From Paraburkholderia fungorum (lineage in GTDB: Bacteria > Pseudomonadota > Gammaproteobacteria > Burkholderiales > Burkholderiaceae), in contig NZ_MCAS01000046.1 in assembly GCF_003610895.1 (NCBI RefSeq), positions 1 through 43,773 on the forward strand: a stretch of DNA of 43,773 nucleotides. Direction: 5' to 3'. This document shows positions 8,263 through 16,416 of this stretch, in pieces. The position numbers and the translations under genes were made by a program. The notes beneath the pieces were generated by a model. It made no database searches and was not told the DNA's origin. It worked only from the letters and a program-made list of their open reading frames with translations. The first letter of the stretch is position 1; each line of letters starts with the position of its first letter.

Positions 8263-9414
8263 ATGAGCCAGTCAACAGTTCCGTTTTTGCCGTTTGTCAA
8301 ACCTGAGATCGATGAAGAAACGATCCAGGGCGTCGCCGACGTGCTCCGCTCCGGTTGGATCACAACCGGCCCGCAGAACCAGAAATTCGAAGCGGCGTTG
8401 TCCGAATTCTGCGGCGGCCGCCCGGTGCGCACGTTCAACTCCGGCACGGCGACGCTCGAAATCGGGCTGCGGATCGCCGGTGTGGGCGAAGGCGACGAGG
8501 TCATCACCAGTCCCGCTTCGTGGGTCGCGACCAGCAATGTGGTCTACGAGACCGGCGCGACGCCGGTGTTCGCCGACATTGATCCGGTGACCCGCAACAT
8601 CGACCTCGACCTGCTGGAAAAGGCCATCACGCCTCGCACCAAGGCGATCATTCCGGTCTACCTGTCAGGCCTGCCGGTCGACATGGACCGGCTGTATGCG
8701 ATTGCCCGCGCCCACAAGCTGCGCGTGATCGAAGACGCCGCGCAGGCGTTCGGCTCGACGTGGAAAGGCGAGCGCATCGGCAAGCTCGGCGACATGGTCT
8801 CGTTCAGCTTCCACGCGAACAAGAATCTGACCTCGATCGAAGGCGGCGCCCTGGTGCTGAACAACGAAGAAGAAGCGATCCTCGCGCAGAAGTACCGCCT
8901 GCAAGGCATCACCCGCACCGGCTTCGACGGCATGGACTGCGACGTGCTGGGCGGCAAGTACAACCTGACGGACGTCGCCGCGCGCGTCGGCCTCGGGCAA
9001 CTGCCGCATCTGGCGCGCTTCCTCGCGCAACGCAAGAAACTCGTGCGCGCCTATTTCGCGGGGTTCGAAGGCAGCGCGGCGGTCAAGCTGGGCATCGGCC
9101 TGCCGTTTGCCGACTTCGAAAACAGCAACTGGCACATGTTCCAGATCACGCTGCCGCTCGAAAAACTGTCGATCGACCGCGCCGGGTTCATGGGTGAGCT
9201 GAAAGCGCGCGGCATCGGTTCGGGCGTGCACTACCCGGCGATTCACCTGTTCTCGCTGTACCGTGCGCGCGGCTTCAAGGAAGGCATGTTCCCGCACGCG
9301 GAGCGCTTCGGCGCCACCACCGTCACGCTGCCGCTGTTCACGCTGATGAACGAGGGCGACGTGGAGCGCGTCTGCCGCGCGGTCAATGAAATTTGCGAAC
9401 AATACGGAAAATAA
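8263..9414 (+). CDS. arnB: UDP-Ara4O aminotransferase
   Basis: ArnB transfers an amino group from glutamate to UDP-4-keto-arabinose, giving UDP-Ara4N, with PLP. The 383-residue protein belongs to the DegT/DnrJ/EryC1 family. Visible signatures are FLPFVKPEIDEET at the start, RTFNSGTATLEIGL, the VIEDAAQAFGS segment carrying the cofactor-stacking aspartate, and SFSFHANKNLTSIEGG, where K187 is the PLP lysine. I chose ATG 8263 (MSQSTVPFLPF) because family members start there; the frame extends upstream to 8209 with unlike sequence. arnC follows after 6 bases, so B, C, A and D form one tight unit. The visible Shine-Dalgarno is weak. Confidence 0.96.
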   Translation: MSQSTVPFLPFVKPEIDEETIQGVADVLRSGWITTGPQNQKFEAALSEFCGGRPVRTFNSGTATLEIGLRIAGVGEGDEVITSPASWVATSNVVYETGATPVFADIDPVTRNIDLDLLEKAITPRTKAIIPVYLSGLPVDMDRLYAIARAHKLRVIEDAAQAFGSTWKGERIGKLGDMVSFSFHANKNLTSIEGGALVLNNEEEAILAQKYRLQGITRTGFDGMDCDVLGGKYNLTDVAARVGLGQLPHLARFLAQRKKLVRAYFAGFEGSAAVKLGIGLPFADFENSNWHMFQITLPLEKLSIDRAGFMGELKARGIGSGVHYPAIHLFSLYRARGFKEGMFPHAERFGATTVTLPLFTLMNEGDVERVCRAVNEICEQYGK

Positions 9415-9420
9415 GCGGAA

Positions 9421-10464
9421 ATGATTTATTCGGAACATCGCGCCGTCGCACCGGAAGTGTCGATCATCATCCCGGTGTACAACGAGGAAGCCGGGCTGGC
9501 CGCGCTGTTCGCGCGCCTCTACCCGGCGCTCGACGCGCTCGGCACCGGCTATGAAGTGATCTTCATCAACGACGGCAGCCGCGACAAATCCGCCGCCCTG
9601 CTCGCCGAGCAGTTCCGCGCGCGGCCCGACACCACCCGCGTGATCCTGCTGAACGGCAACTACGGCCAGCACATGGCGATTCTGGCGGGCTTCGAGCAAT
9701 CGCGCGGCGAGATCGTCATCACGCTCGACGCCGACCTGCAGAATCCGCCGGAAGAAATCGGCAAGCTGGTCAACAAGATGCGTGAAGGCTACGACTATGT
9801 CGGCACGATCCGCCTGCAACGCCAGGACAGCCTGTGGCGCCGCAAGGCCTCGCGCGCGATGAACCGTCTGCGCGAACGCATCACCCGGATCAAGATGACC
9901 GACCAGGGCTGCATGCTGCGCGCCTACAGCCGCCACATCATCGACACGATCAACCGTTGTGGCGAGATCAACACGTTCATTCCGGCGCTGGCCTACACCT
10001 TCGCGCAGAATCCGGTCGAAATCGAAGTCGCGCACGAAGAGCGTTTTGCCGGCGAATCGAAGTACTCGCTTTACAGCCTGATCCGTTTGAATTTCGACCT
10101 GGTCACCGGTTTTTCGGTAGTGCCGCTGCAATGGCTGTCGTTCATCGGCGTGATTCTGTCGCTCGGCTCCGCGGCGTTGTTCGTGCTGCTGCTGATTCGC
10201 CGCTTCATCGTCGGCGCGGAAGTGCAAGGTGTATTCACGCTCTTCGCCATTACCTTCTTCCTGCTCGGCGTGATCATCTTCGCGTTGGGCCTGCTGGGTG
10301 AATACATCGGCCGGATTTATCAGCAGGTACGCGCGCGTCCGCGTTATCTGGTGCAGACGATTCTCGAGCAGCGCGACGGCACCACCGTGACCGAGGCGCC
10401 GCGCCAGGGCGTGGTGCAGGCCGTGCAGGCCGCGCCGCTGATCGATCAGGGCCCGAATCCATGA
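9421..10464 (+). CDS. arnC: Undecaprenyl-phosphate Ara4FN transferase
   Basis: ArnC attaches formylated Ara4N to undecaprenyl phosphate on the cytoplasmic face of the inner membrane. The 347-residue product starts with a GT2 glycosyltransferase domain (VSIIIPVYNEE at 13-23, the DxD motif D103-A-D105 in TLDADLQNPPEEI, and SKYSLYSLIRLNFDL before the membrane part). Two hydrophobic helices follow at about 228-258 and 268-292. The C-terminal 30 residues are Ala/Val/Gln-rich. Its stop overlaps the arnA start by four bases (ATGA), indicating translational coupling. Confidence 0.95.
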   Translation: MIYSEHRAVAPEVSIIIPVYNEEAGLAALFARLYPALDALGTGYEVIFINDGSRDKSAALLAEQFRARPDTTRVILLNGNYGQHMAILAGFEQSRGEIVITLDADLQNPPEEIGKLVNKMREGYDYVGTIRLQRQDSLWRRKASRAMNRLRERITRIKMTDQGCMLRAYSRHIIDTINRCGEINTFIPALAYTFAQNPVEIEVAHEERFAGESKYSLYSLIRLNFDLVTGFSVVPLQWLSFIGVILSLGSAALFVLLLIRRFIVGAEVQGVFTLFAITFFLLGVIIFALGLLGEYIGRIYQQVRARPRYLVQTILEQRDGTTVTEAPRQGVVQAVQAAPLIDQGPNP

Positions 10465-11408
10465 AGCCGCGTGCCGTCGTATTCGCGTATCACAACGTCG
10501 GCGTGCGCTGCCTGCAGGTGCTGCTCGCGCGCGGCGTCGACGTGGCGCTGGTCGTCACGCACGAAGACAGCCCAAGCGAAAACATCTGGTTCGGCAGTGT
10601 CGCCTCGGTTGCGGCCGAGCACGGCATTCCCGTCGTCACGCCGGCCGATCCGAAAACTCCGGAACTGCGCGCCGCCGTAAGCGCCGCGCGGCCAGATTTC
10701 ATCTTCTCGTTCTACTACCGCCACATGTTGCCGGTCGACCTGCTGGCGCTCGCCGCACGGGGCGCTTACAACATGCACGGCTCGCTCCTGCCGAAATACC
10801 GCGGCCGCGTGCCGACCAACTGGGCGGTGATCCACGGCGAAACCGAAACCGGCGCGACGCTGCACGAGATGGCCGCCAAGCCCGACGCGGGCGCGATCAT
10901 CGCGCAGACGCCGGTGCCGATTCTGCCCGACGATACCGCCGCGCAGGTGTTCGACAAGGTCACCGTGGCCGCCGAACAGACCCTGTGGCGCGTGCTCCCG
11001 GCTCTGCTTGCGGGCGAAGCGCCGCATCTGCCGAACGATCTGTCGCATGGCAGCTATTACGGCGGCCGCAAGCCGGAAGACGGCCGGATCGACTGGACGC
11101 AATCCGCCCAGCAGGTCTACAACCTGATCCGCGCGGTCGCGCCGCCCTATCCCGGCGCGTTTACCGACCTCGCGGGTCATCGCTTCATCATCGCCCGTGC
11201 GCGCCTCGCCGCGCCTGGCGCGCTTCGCTCGGATTTGCCGCCGGGCCTGCACGTAAGCGATAATGCCGTTTTCGCGATATGCGGCGACGGCCGCTCGATC
11301 GCCATCCGCGAATTACGGCACCAGCGTGACGGCAACGAAACCGTTGTCGCCCCTGACGAATTCGCCCAGCTCATCCAAACTCCCCTCCAAATTCCCCGTT
11401 ACTCATGA
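10461..11408 (+). CDS. arnA: UDP-Ara4N formyltransferase (separate ArnA N-terminal enzyme)
   Basis: This enzyme N-formylates UDP-Ara4N using 10-formyltetrahydrofolate. In E. coli it is the N-terminal half of the two-domain ArnA; here it is a separate 315-residue protein. The catalytic Asn-His-Asp of the formyltransferase family are visible as N104 and H106 in NMHGSLLPKYRG and D142 in KPDAGAI. A C-terminal OB-like domain occupies about 205-305. It overlaps arnC upstream and the dehydrogenase gene downstream by four bases each. The split is intact coding on both sides, not a broken fusion: the second gene has its own ATG and a complete Rossmann N-terminus. Confidence 0.94.
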   Translation: MKPRAVVFAYHNVGVRCLQVLLARGVDVALVVTHEDSPSENIWFGSVASVAAEHGIPVVTPADPKTPELRAAVSAARPDFIFSFYYRHMLPVDLLALAARGAYNMHGSLLPKYRGRVPTNWAVIHGETETGATLHEMAAKPDAGAIIAQTPVPILPDDTAAQVFDKVTVAAEQTLWRVLPALLAGEAPHLPNDLSHGSYYGGRKPEDGRIDWTQSAQQVYNLIRAVAPPYPGAFTDLAGHRFIIARARLAAPGALRSDLPPGLHVSDNAVFAICGDGRSIAIRELRHQRDGNETVVAPDEFAQLIQTPLQIPRYS

Positions 11409-12451
11409 AAAAAGTCCTGATTCTGGGTGTGAACGGCTTCATCGGCCATCACCTGTCCAAACGCATTCTCGAAACGACCGATTGGGAAGTCTTCGGGATG
11501 GACATGCAGACCGAACGTCTGGGCGACCTGATCAACCATGAGCGGATGCACTTCTTCGAAGGCGACATCACGATCAACAAGGAGTGGGTCGAGTATCACA
11601 TCAAGAAGTGCGATGTGATCCTGCCGCTGGTCGCGATCGCCACGCCCGCCACGTACGTGAAACAGCCGCTGCGCGTGTTCGAACTCGACTTCGAAGCGAA
11701 CCTGCCGATCGTGCGTTCGGCCGTCAAGTACGGCAAGCACCTCGTGTTCCCGTCGACCTCCGAGGTCTACGGCATGTGCACGGACGAGCAGTTCGATCCG
11801 GAAGAGTCGCAACTCTCGTACGGCCCGATCAACAAGCCGCGCTGGATCTACGCGTGCTCGAAGCAGTTGATGGACCGCGTGATCTGGGGTTACGGCATGG
11901 AAGGCCTGAACTTCACGCTGTTCCGCCCGTTCAACTGGATCGGCCCGGGCCTCGATTCGATCTACACGCCGAAGGAAGGCAGCTCGCGCGTGGTCACGCA
12001 GTTCCTCGGCCATATCGTGCGTGGCGAGAACATCAGCCTGGTTGACGGCGGCGCACAAAAACGCGCGTTCACGGATATCGACGACGGCATCGGCGCGCTG
12101 ATGAAGATCATCGAGAACAAGGACGGTGTCGCCACGGGCAAGATCTACAACATCGGCAACCCGACCAACAACTTCTCGGTGCGCGAGCTCGCGCACAAGA
12201 TGCTGACGCTGGCCGCCGAATTCCCGGAATACGCCGACCTCGCGAAGCAGGTGCAACTGGTCGAAACGTCCTCGGGCGCGTACTACGGCACGGGCTATCA
12301 GGACGTGCAGAACCGCGTGCCGAAGATCGACAACACGATGCAGGAACTCGGCTGGGCGCCGAAATCGACCTTCGACGAAGCGCTGCGCAAGATTTTCGAA
12401 GCGTACCGCGGCCACGTTGCCGAAGCGCGTGCTCTCGTCGAACAACAATAA
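11405..12451 (+). CDS. UDP-glucuronate oxidative decarboxylase (separate ArnA C-terminal enzyme)
   Basis: This enzyme oxidises and decarboxylates UDP-glucuronic acid to UDP-4-keto-arabinose, the substrate of ArnB. The 348-residue extended SDR corresponds to the C-terminal half of E. coli ArnA. The NAD-binding motif is GVNGFIG (8-14). The active site shows S119-E120 in PSTSEVYG and the YxxxK pair Y149/K153. The QKRAFTDIDDG segment (R220) probably supplies the decarboxylation arginine. The start overlaps the formyltransferase stop by four bases, so the two enzymes are probably made in equal amounts and may still form a complex. Such genes are often also labelled arnA. Confidence 0.94.
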   Translation: MKKVLILGVNGFIGHHLSKRILETTDWEVFGMDMQTERLGDLINHERMHFFEGDITINKEWVEYHIKKCDVILPLVAIATPATYVKQPLRVFELDFEANLPIVRSAVKYGKHLVFPSTSEVYGMCTDEQFDPEESQLSYGPINKPRWIYACSKQLMDRVIWGYGMEGLNFTLFRPFNWIGPGLDSIYTPKEGSSRVVTQFLGHIVRGENISLVDGGAQKRAFTDIDDGIGALMKIIENKDGVATGKIYNIGNPTNNFSVRELAHKMLTLAAEFPEYADLAKQVQLVETSSGAYYGTGYQDVQNRVPKIDNTMQELGWAPKSTFDEALRKIFEAYRGHVAEARALVEQQ

Positions 12452-12461
12452 GGCCTGATCC

Positions 12462-13355
12462 TTGGCTCGCATCGTCCTGAAGATCGACGTCGACACGCTG
12501 CGCGGCACCCGCGAAGGCGTGCCGAATCTCGCCCGTATCTTCGACCGCTTCAAGGCGCGCGCCACTTTCCTCTTCAGCCTCGGGCCCGACCATACCGGTT
12601 GGGCGATGCGCCGCGTGTTGCGGCCGGGTTTTCTGAAGAAGGTGTCGCGCACGTCGGTGGTCGAACATTACGGCATCAAGCAATTGATGTATGGCGTGCT
12701 GCTGCCCGGGCCCGACATCGGCGTGAAGACCGCGGCGGAAATGCGCGCGATTCATGAAGCCGGTTTCGAATGTGGCATCCATACGTGGGACCACGTCTAC
12801 TGGCAGGACAATGTGCGCTCGCAAGACCGCGAGTGGACCGAGAAGCAGATGCAGAAGAGCTTCAACCGCTTTGTCGCGATTTTCGGCGCACCGCCCGCCA
12901 CCCATGGCGCGGCGGGCTGGCAGATGAACAGTCATGCGTTCGAGCAGATCGACGCGTGGGGCATGCGTTACGCGTCCGATGGGCGCGGCCATTCGCCGTA
13001 TCTGCCGGTGGTCGGCGGCAGGCAGCTGTCGCATGTGCAAATGCCCACCACGCTACCCACGCTCGACGAAGTGCTCGGTGTGGATGGGGTCGACGAGCAC
13101 AGCGTCGCCGCATGGATGCTGAAGCACACGGAGAACAATCCGCACGATCAGGTGTTCACGCTGCACGCGGAACTCGAAGGACAAAAGCTCGCGCCGATTT
13201 TCGAACAGTTGCTGGAAGGCTGGCGCGCGCAAGGCCACACCTTCGCAACCATGGGTGATTACTACGCCACGCTGGACCGCGGCACGCTGCCATCGTACCC
13301 TGTTACGTGGGGCGAAATTCCAGGCCGCTCCGGCGAGTTGATTGTCCAGCCCTGA
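12462..13355 (+). CDS. arnD: Ara4FN-lipid deformylase (polysaccharide deacetylase fold)
   Basis: ArnD removes the formyl group from undecaprenyl-phosphate-Ara4FN before the lipid is flipped to the periplasm. The 297-residue protein has NodB-type deacetylase motifs: KIDVDTLRG with D9 and D11, the metal-binding H107 and H111 in GIHTWDH, and a late conserved HAELEG segment. The start is TTG at 12462, ten bases after the previous stop; the conserved MARIVLKIDVDT N-terminus begins exactly there, so a non-ATG start is likely. It is the last arn gene of the cluster. A 160-base gap with no clear terminator precedes bcp. Confidence 0.94.
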   Translation: MARIVLKIDVDTLRGTREGVPNLARIFDRFKARATFLFSLGPDHTGWAMRRVLRPGFLKKVSRTSVVEHYGIKQLMYGVLLPGPDIGVKTAAEMRAIHEAGFECGIHTWDHVYWQDNVRSQDREWTEKQMQKSFNRFVAIFGAPPATHGAAGWQMNSHAFEQIDAWGMRYASDGRGHSPYLPVVGGRQLSHVQMPTTLPTLDEVLGVDGVDEHSVAAWMLKHTENNPHDQVFTLHAELEGQKLAPIFEQLLEGWRAQGHTFATMGDYYATLDRGTLPSYPVTWGEIPGRSGELIVQP

Positions 13356-13515
13356 CTGGCCCCAGACGCGTGCCGGTCTCGCGACCCGGCCGCCGCGCGA
13401 GCCTGGATCACGCACCAGCCGCCTCCCCCAAAGCCTCGATGCCAGGCCAGCGCCACAGCAGTTGCAGAAGCCAATGCAAGTACTGTGGCGACGGCCATAA
13501 CAACCGGAGAACCTC

Positions 13516-13977
13516 GTGTCCATCGCAGTCGACCAACCCGTCCCCGACTTTACCGCTCCCGCTACCGGTGGCGATATCACGCTGTCCAAGCTGCGGGGCA
13601 AGAAGGTGGTGCTGTATTTTTATCCGAAAGACAACACGCCGGGCTGCACGACCGAAAGCCTGGAATTCCGCGATCTGTACCCCAAGTTCAAGAAGGCCGG
13701 CGCGGAGATTGTCGGCGTATCGCGCGACCCGATGCACTCGCATGACAAATTCAAGGCCAAGCTCGAATTGCCGTTTCCGTTGATCTCGGATCCGGAAGAA
13801 ACGCTGTGCACGCTCTTCAATGTCATGAAATTGAAGAAAATGTATGGCAAAGAAGTACGTGGGATCGAACGCTCCACGTTCCTGATCGACGCTGCAGGCG
13901 TGCTGCGCCAGGCGTGGCGCGGCGTGAAAGTGCCAGGGCATGTCGATGACATTCTGGAGGCTGTACAAGCGCTTTGA
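13516..13977 (+). CDS. bcp: Thioredoxin-dependent peroxiredoxin, Bcp/PrxQ type
   Basis: Bcp reduces hydrogen peroxide and organic peroxides in the cytoplasm using thioredoxin. The 153-residue protein has the typical thioredoxin-like fold with the peroxidatic cysteine C44 in NTPGCTTE and the conserved R125 in IERSTFLID. The resolving cysteine found five residues after C44 in many PrxQ proteins is absent (E49). C98 in the next helix is a possible alternative partner; otherwise it is a 1-Cys form. The start is GTG at 13516, preceded by GGAGA at 13506-13510. A good promoter motif overlaps its last codons and points to a downstream transcript. Confidence 0.93.
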   Translation: MSIAVDQPVPDFTAPATGGDITLSKLRGKKVVLYFYPKDNTPGCTTESLEFRDLYPKFKKAGAEIVGVSRDPMHSHDKFKAKLELPFPLISDPEETLCTLFNVMKLKKMYGKEVRGIERSTFLIDAAGVLRQAWRGVKVPGHVDDILEAVQAL

Positions 13978-13990
13978 GGCGCGTTATATT
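13962..13990 (+). promoter_or_regulatory. Candidate sigma-70 promoter inside the 3' end of bcp
   Basis: TGTACA at 13962-13967 (4 of 6 match to the -35 consensus) and TATATT at 13985-13990 (5 of 6) are separated by exactly 17 bases. The predicted start is near 13997. It would give a transcript ending at the terminator at 14138. Confidence 0.5.
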
Positions 13991-13996
13991 GGGTTC

Positions 13997-14138
13997 CAAT
14001 GAGTGCCTGTCCACCCCACACTTTTCGCAGCTGCGCCGGACTTGACGGCCGTTTTTCCGGTTCCGTCGAAGTCGTGAGGGGCAACGCGATAACCGAAGGC
14101 GAGCCGCTTGTCCCGTACGCCGGGGCGGCGGCTTTTTT
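13997..14138 (+). ncRNA. Candidate small RNA between bcp and the phoH gene
   Basis: A promoter-like pair upstream and a strong intrinsic terminator at the end bound a possible transcript of about 140 bases. It has a second stable stem at 14040-14072 (ACTT+GACGG pairing with CCGTC+AAGT around one bulged G, with an inner CCG/CGG hairpin and a U-rich loop). A short frame starting at 13999 runs through the terminator and looks non-coding. It could instead be a terminated leader of the PIN-PhoH gene, which starts 187 bases later. I recognise no known RNA family. Positions 14139-14324 hold no gene. Confidence 0.4.
14102..14138 (+). terminator. Intrinsic terminator
   Basis: AGCCGC at 14102-14107 pairs with GCGGCT at 14128-14133, with an inner CCCG/CGGG stem, followed directly by a run of T to 14138. 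This is a classic Rho-independent terminator on the plus strand. It ends the bcp transcript or the candidate small RNA. Confidence 0.8.
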
Positions 14139-14324
14139 AATTGCGCGCAGCCGTTCGTTTACTCGGCCACGCGTTTCCGTTAAGGAGCCGATCGAAGACC
14201 AGGCGAACCGGCATCTCTAGACCGAATGCGCGCCTCCGGACGCAAACTGCGTGCACACATACTGGCACCGGCAGAATGCGACAGGCGGCGCACGAAATGT
14301 GACCCGATTATTTCGAGGGAAACC

Positions 14325-16211
14325 ATGCCTTTGCCTACCCCCCCCAGCAAGCTCGGCAATCTCCTGCCGCCTGACGAATACAAGGCCAAAGCCGCCACGC
14401 CGGCGCGCTCTGCCGCGAAGAAACAGACGGTCGTTGGGGAGTCCGCGGAATCGGCCGATTACGGCCGCGCGAACGTCGCCACGCCGATGGCGCACGCAGC
14501 CAACGCCGCGACCACTTTGCGGCCCGTGCCGGCATCGTCGGCCTCCCCTGTTGCGTCTGCATCCGCCGAGCAAGCTGCACCGGCGCGTGGACGCAAATCG
14601 AAGCAGACCGCCGCATTGCTGCAACCGGTTCCCGCTGCCCGCCCGCAGGCCGAACCGGCTGCATCTGCCACACCCGCTGCCACACCCGCGGCCAAATCGC
14701 AGCCGGTCGTCGCACGCGCGCCAAGCGCGAAAGACCCGGCCGCCAGCACGCCCGCAGCCGTAGCCCCCAGCACGCGCGGCACCAGCAAGAAGCGCGGCGC
14801 GTCCACCGACCCGCTCGAAATGCAGAAGCTGTTCGTGCTCGACACGAACGTGCTGATGCACGATCCAAGCTGCCTGTTCCGTTTCGAGGAACACGACGTC
14901 TATCTGCCGATGATGACGTTGGAAGAACTCGACAACCACAAGAAGGGCATGTCGGAAGTCGCGCGTAACGCTCGCCAGGTGAGCCGCACGCTGGACGCGT
15001 TGGTGGCGAATGCCGGCAACATCTCGGACGGCATTTCGCTGGCGCGTCTCGGTAGCCGTGAGGCGTCCGGGCGCCTGTACTTCCAGACCAAGCTCAACGC
15101 CATCGAGCCGGTCGAAGGTCTGCCGGAAGGCAAGGCCGACAACCAGATTCTCGGCGTGGTGCGTGCGCTGCAGCGCGACCGGATGGATCGCCAGGTCGTG
15201 CTGGTGTCGAAAGACATCAACATGCGCATCAAGGCGCATGCGCTCGGTCTGCCTGCGGAAGATTACTTCAACGACCAGGTGCTCGAAGACAGCGATCTGC
15301 TGTACTCGGGCATCCGCGCGCTGCCGCAGGATTTCTGGACCAAGCACGCCAAGGGCATGGAGAGCTGGCAGGACACCAAAACCGGCACCACGTATTACCG
15401 CGTGACGGGACCGCTGTGCGCCTCGATGCTGGTGAACGAGTTCGTCTATCTCGAGCCGCAGAACGGCGAGCCGGCGTTTCACGCGCTGGTGCGCGAGCTG
15501 AACGGCAAGACGGCGCTGCTGCAGACCTTGCGCGACTACGGCCACCACAAGAACAACGTGTGGGGCATCACGGCGCGCAATCGCGAGCAGAATTTCGCGC
15601 TGAACCTGCTGATGAACCCGGAAATCGACTTCGTCACGCTGCTGGGTCAAGCCGGTACCGGCAAGACGCTGGTCGCGCTCGCGGCGGGTCTCGCCCAGGT
15701 GCTGGACGACAAGCGCTACAACGAGATCATCGTGACGCGTGCAACCGTGCCGGTCGGTGAAGACATCGGTTTCCTGCCGGGTACGGAAGAGGAAAAAATG
15801 CAGCCGTGGATGGGTGCATTCGACGACAACCTCGAAGTCCTGCAGAAAACCGACGACGCCGCCGGCGAATGGGGGCGCGCTGCGACGCAGGAACTGATCC
15901 GCTCGCGCCTGAAGGTCAAGAGCATGAACTTCATGCGCGGCCGCACGTTCGTGGACAAGTATCTGATCATCGACGAGGCGCAAAACCTCACGCCGAAGCA
16001 GATGAAGACGCTTGTCACGCGCGCAGGTCCCGGCACGAAGATCATTTGTCTCGGCAACATCGCGCAGATCGATACGCCCTACCTGACGGAAGGCAGCTCG
16101 GGTCTGACGTACGTGGTCGACCGCTTCAAGGGCTGGGCGCACAGCGGGCACGTGACGCTGGCGCGCGGCGAACGTTCGCGCCTCGCGGATTACGCGTCGG
16201 AAATTCTTTAA
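14325..16211 (+). CDS. PIN domain-PhoH ATPase fusion protein (PhoH2 type)
   Basis: This 628-residue protein joins a PIN-type nuclease domain to a PhoH ATPase, a combination linked in other bacteria to RNA unwinding and cleavage. Residues 1-165 form a long Ala/Pro/Lys-rich, probably disordered leader. The PIN domain starts at LFVLDTNVLM (D173), with further acidic residues in LEELDNH. The PhoH part has Walker A GQAGTGKT (441-448) and Walker B LIIDEAQN (D550, E551). ATG 14325 is preceded by GAGGGA; the frame extends to 14226 with unlike residues. No antitoxin-like gene stands upstream, unlike actinobacterial phoAT-phoH2. A strong terminator follows, so it is probably a single-gene transcript. 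Its cellular role is unknown. Confidence 0.9.
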   Translation: MPLPTPPSKLGNLLPPDEYKAKAATPARSAAKKQTVVGESAESADYGRANVATPMAHAANAATTLRPVPASSASPVASASAEQAAPARGRKSKQTAALLQPVPAARPQAEPAASATPAATPAAKSQPVVARAPSAKDPAASTPAAVAPSTRGTSKKRGASTDPLEMQKLFVLDTNVLMHDPSCLFRFEEHDVYLPMMTLEELDNHKKGMSEVARNARQVSRTLDALVANAGNISDGISLARLGSREASGRLYFQTKLNAIEPVEGLPEGKADNQILGVVRALQRDRMDRQVVLVSKDINMRIKAHALGLPAEDYFNDQVLEDSDLLYSGIRALPQDFWTKHAKGMESWQDTKTGTTYYRVTGPLCASMLVNEFVYLEPQNGEPAFHALVRELNGKTALLQTLRDYGHHKNNVWGITARNREQNFALNLLMNPEIDFVTLLGQAGTGKTLVALAAGLAQVLDDKRYNEIIVTRATVPVGEDIGFLPGTEEEKMQPWMGAFDDNLEVLQKTDDAAGEWGRAATQELIRSRLKVKSMNFMRGRTFVDKYLIIDEAQNLTPKQMKTLVTRAGPGTKIICLGNIAQIDTPYLTEGSSGLTYVVDRFKGWAHSGHVTLARGERSRLADYASEIL

Positions 16212-16235
16212 GTTTCAACGCGTTAGCTTTAGTAC

Positions 16236-16273
16236 AAAGCCGTGTTCGGGTCAGCCCGGACACGGCTTTTTTA
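16236..16273 (+). terminator. Strong intrinsic terminator of the PIN-PhoH gene
   Basis: A 14-pair stem (16237-16250 with 16255-16268) closes a TCAG loop and runs into six T at 16267-16272. It lies 25 bases after the stop codon. The remaining bases to 16416 hold no gene. Confidence 0.93.
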
Positions 16274-16416
16274 TTCGGCGCGCGTTCACGGCGGGCAACA
16301 CTTAGCGCGCAAACTTCAAGTAATTTATCAAGAATTCTTGCCTGAGCTACGATTGACGGGCTACCATCCCGAAATCGTCCGCCATTAAACGAGCGTTTAC
16401 CGCTCACTTCGTCTTC

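Noticed and set aside
13999..14220. 73-residue open frame in the candidate small RNA region
   Set aside because: It runs through a strong terminator, has no ribosome binding site and no protein-like composition.
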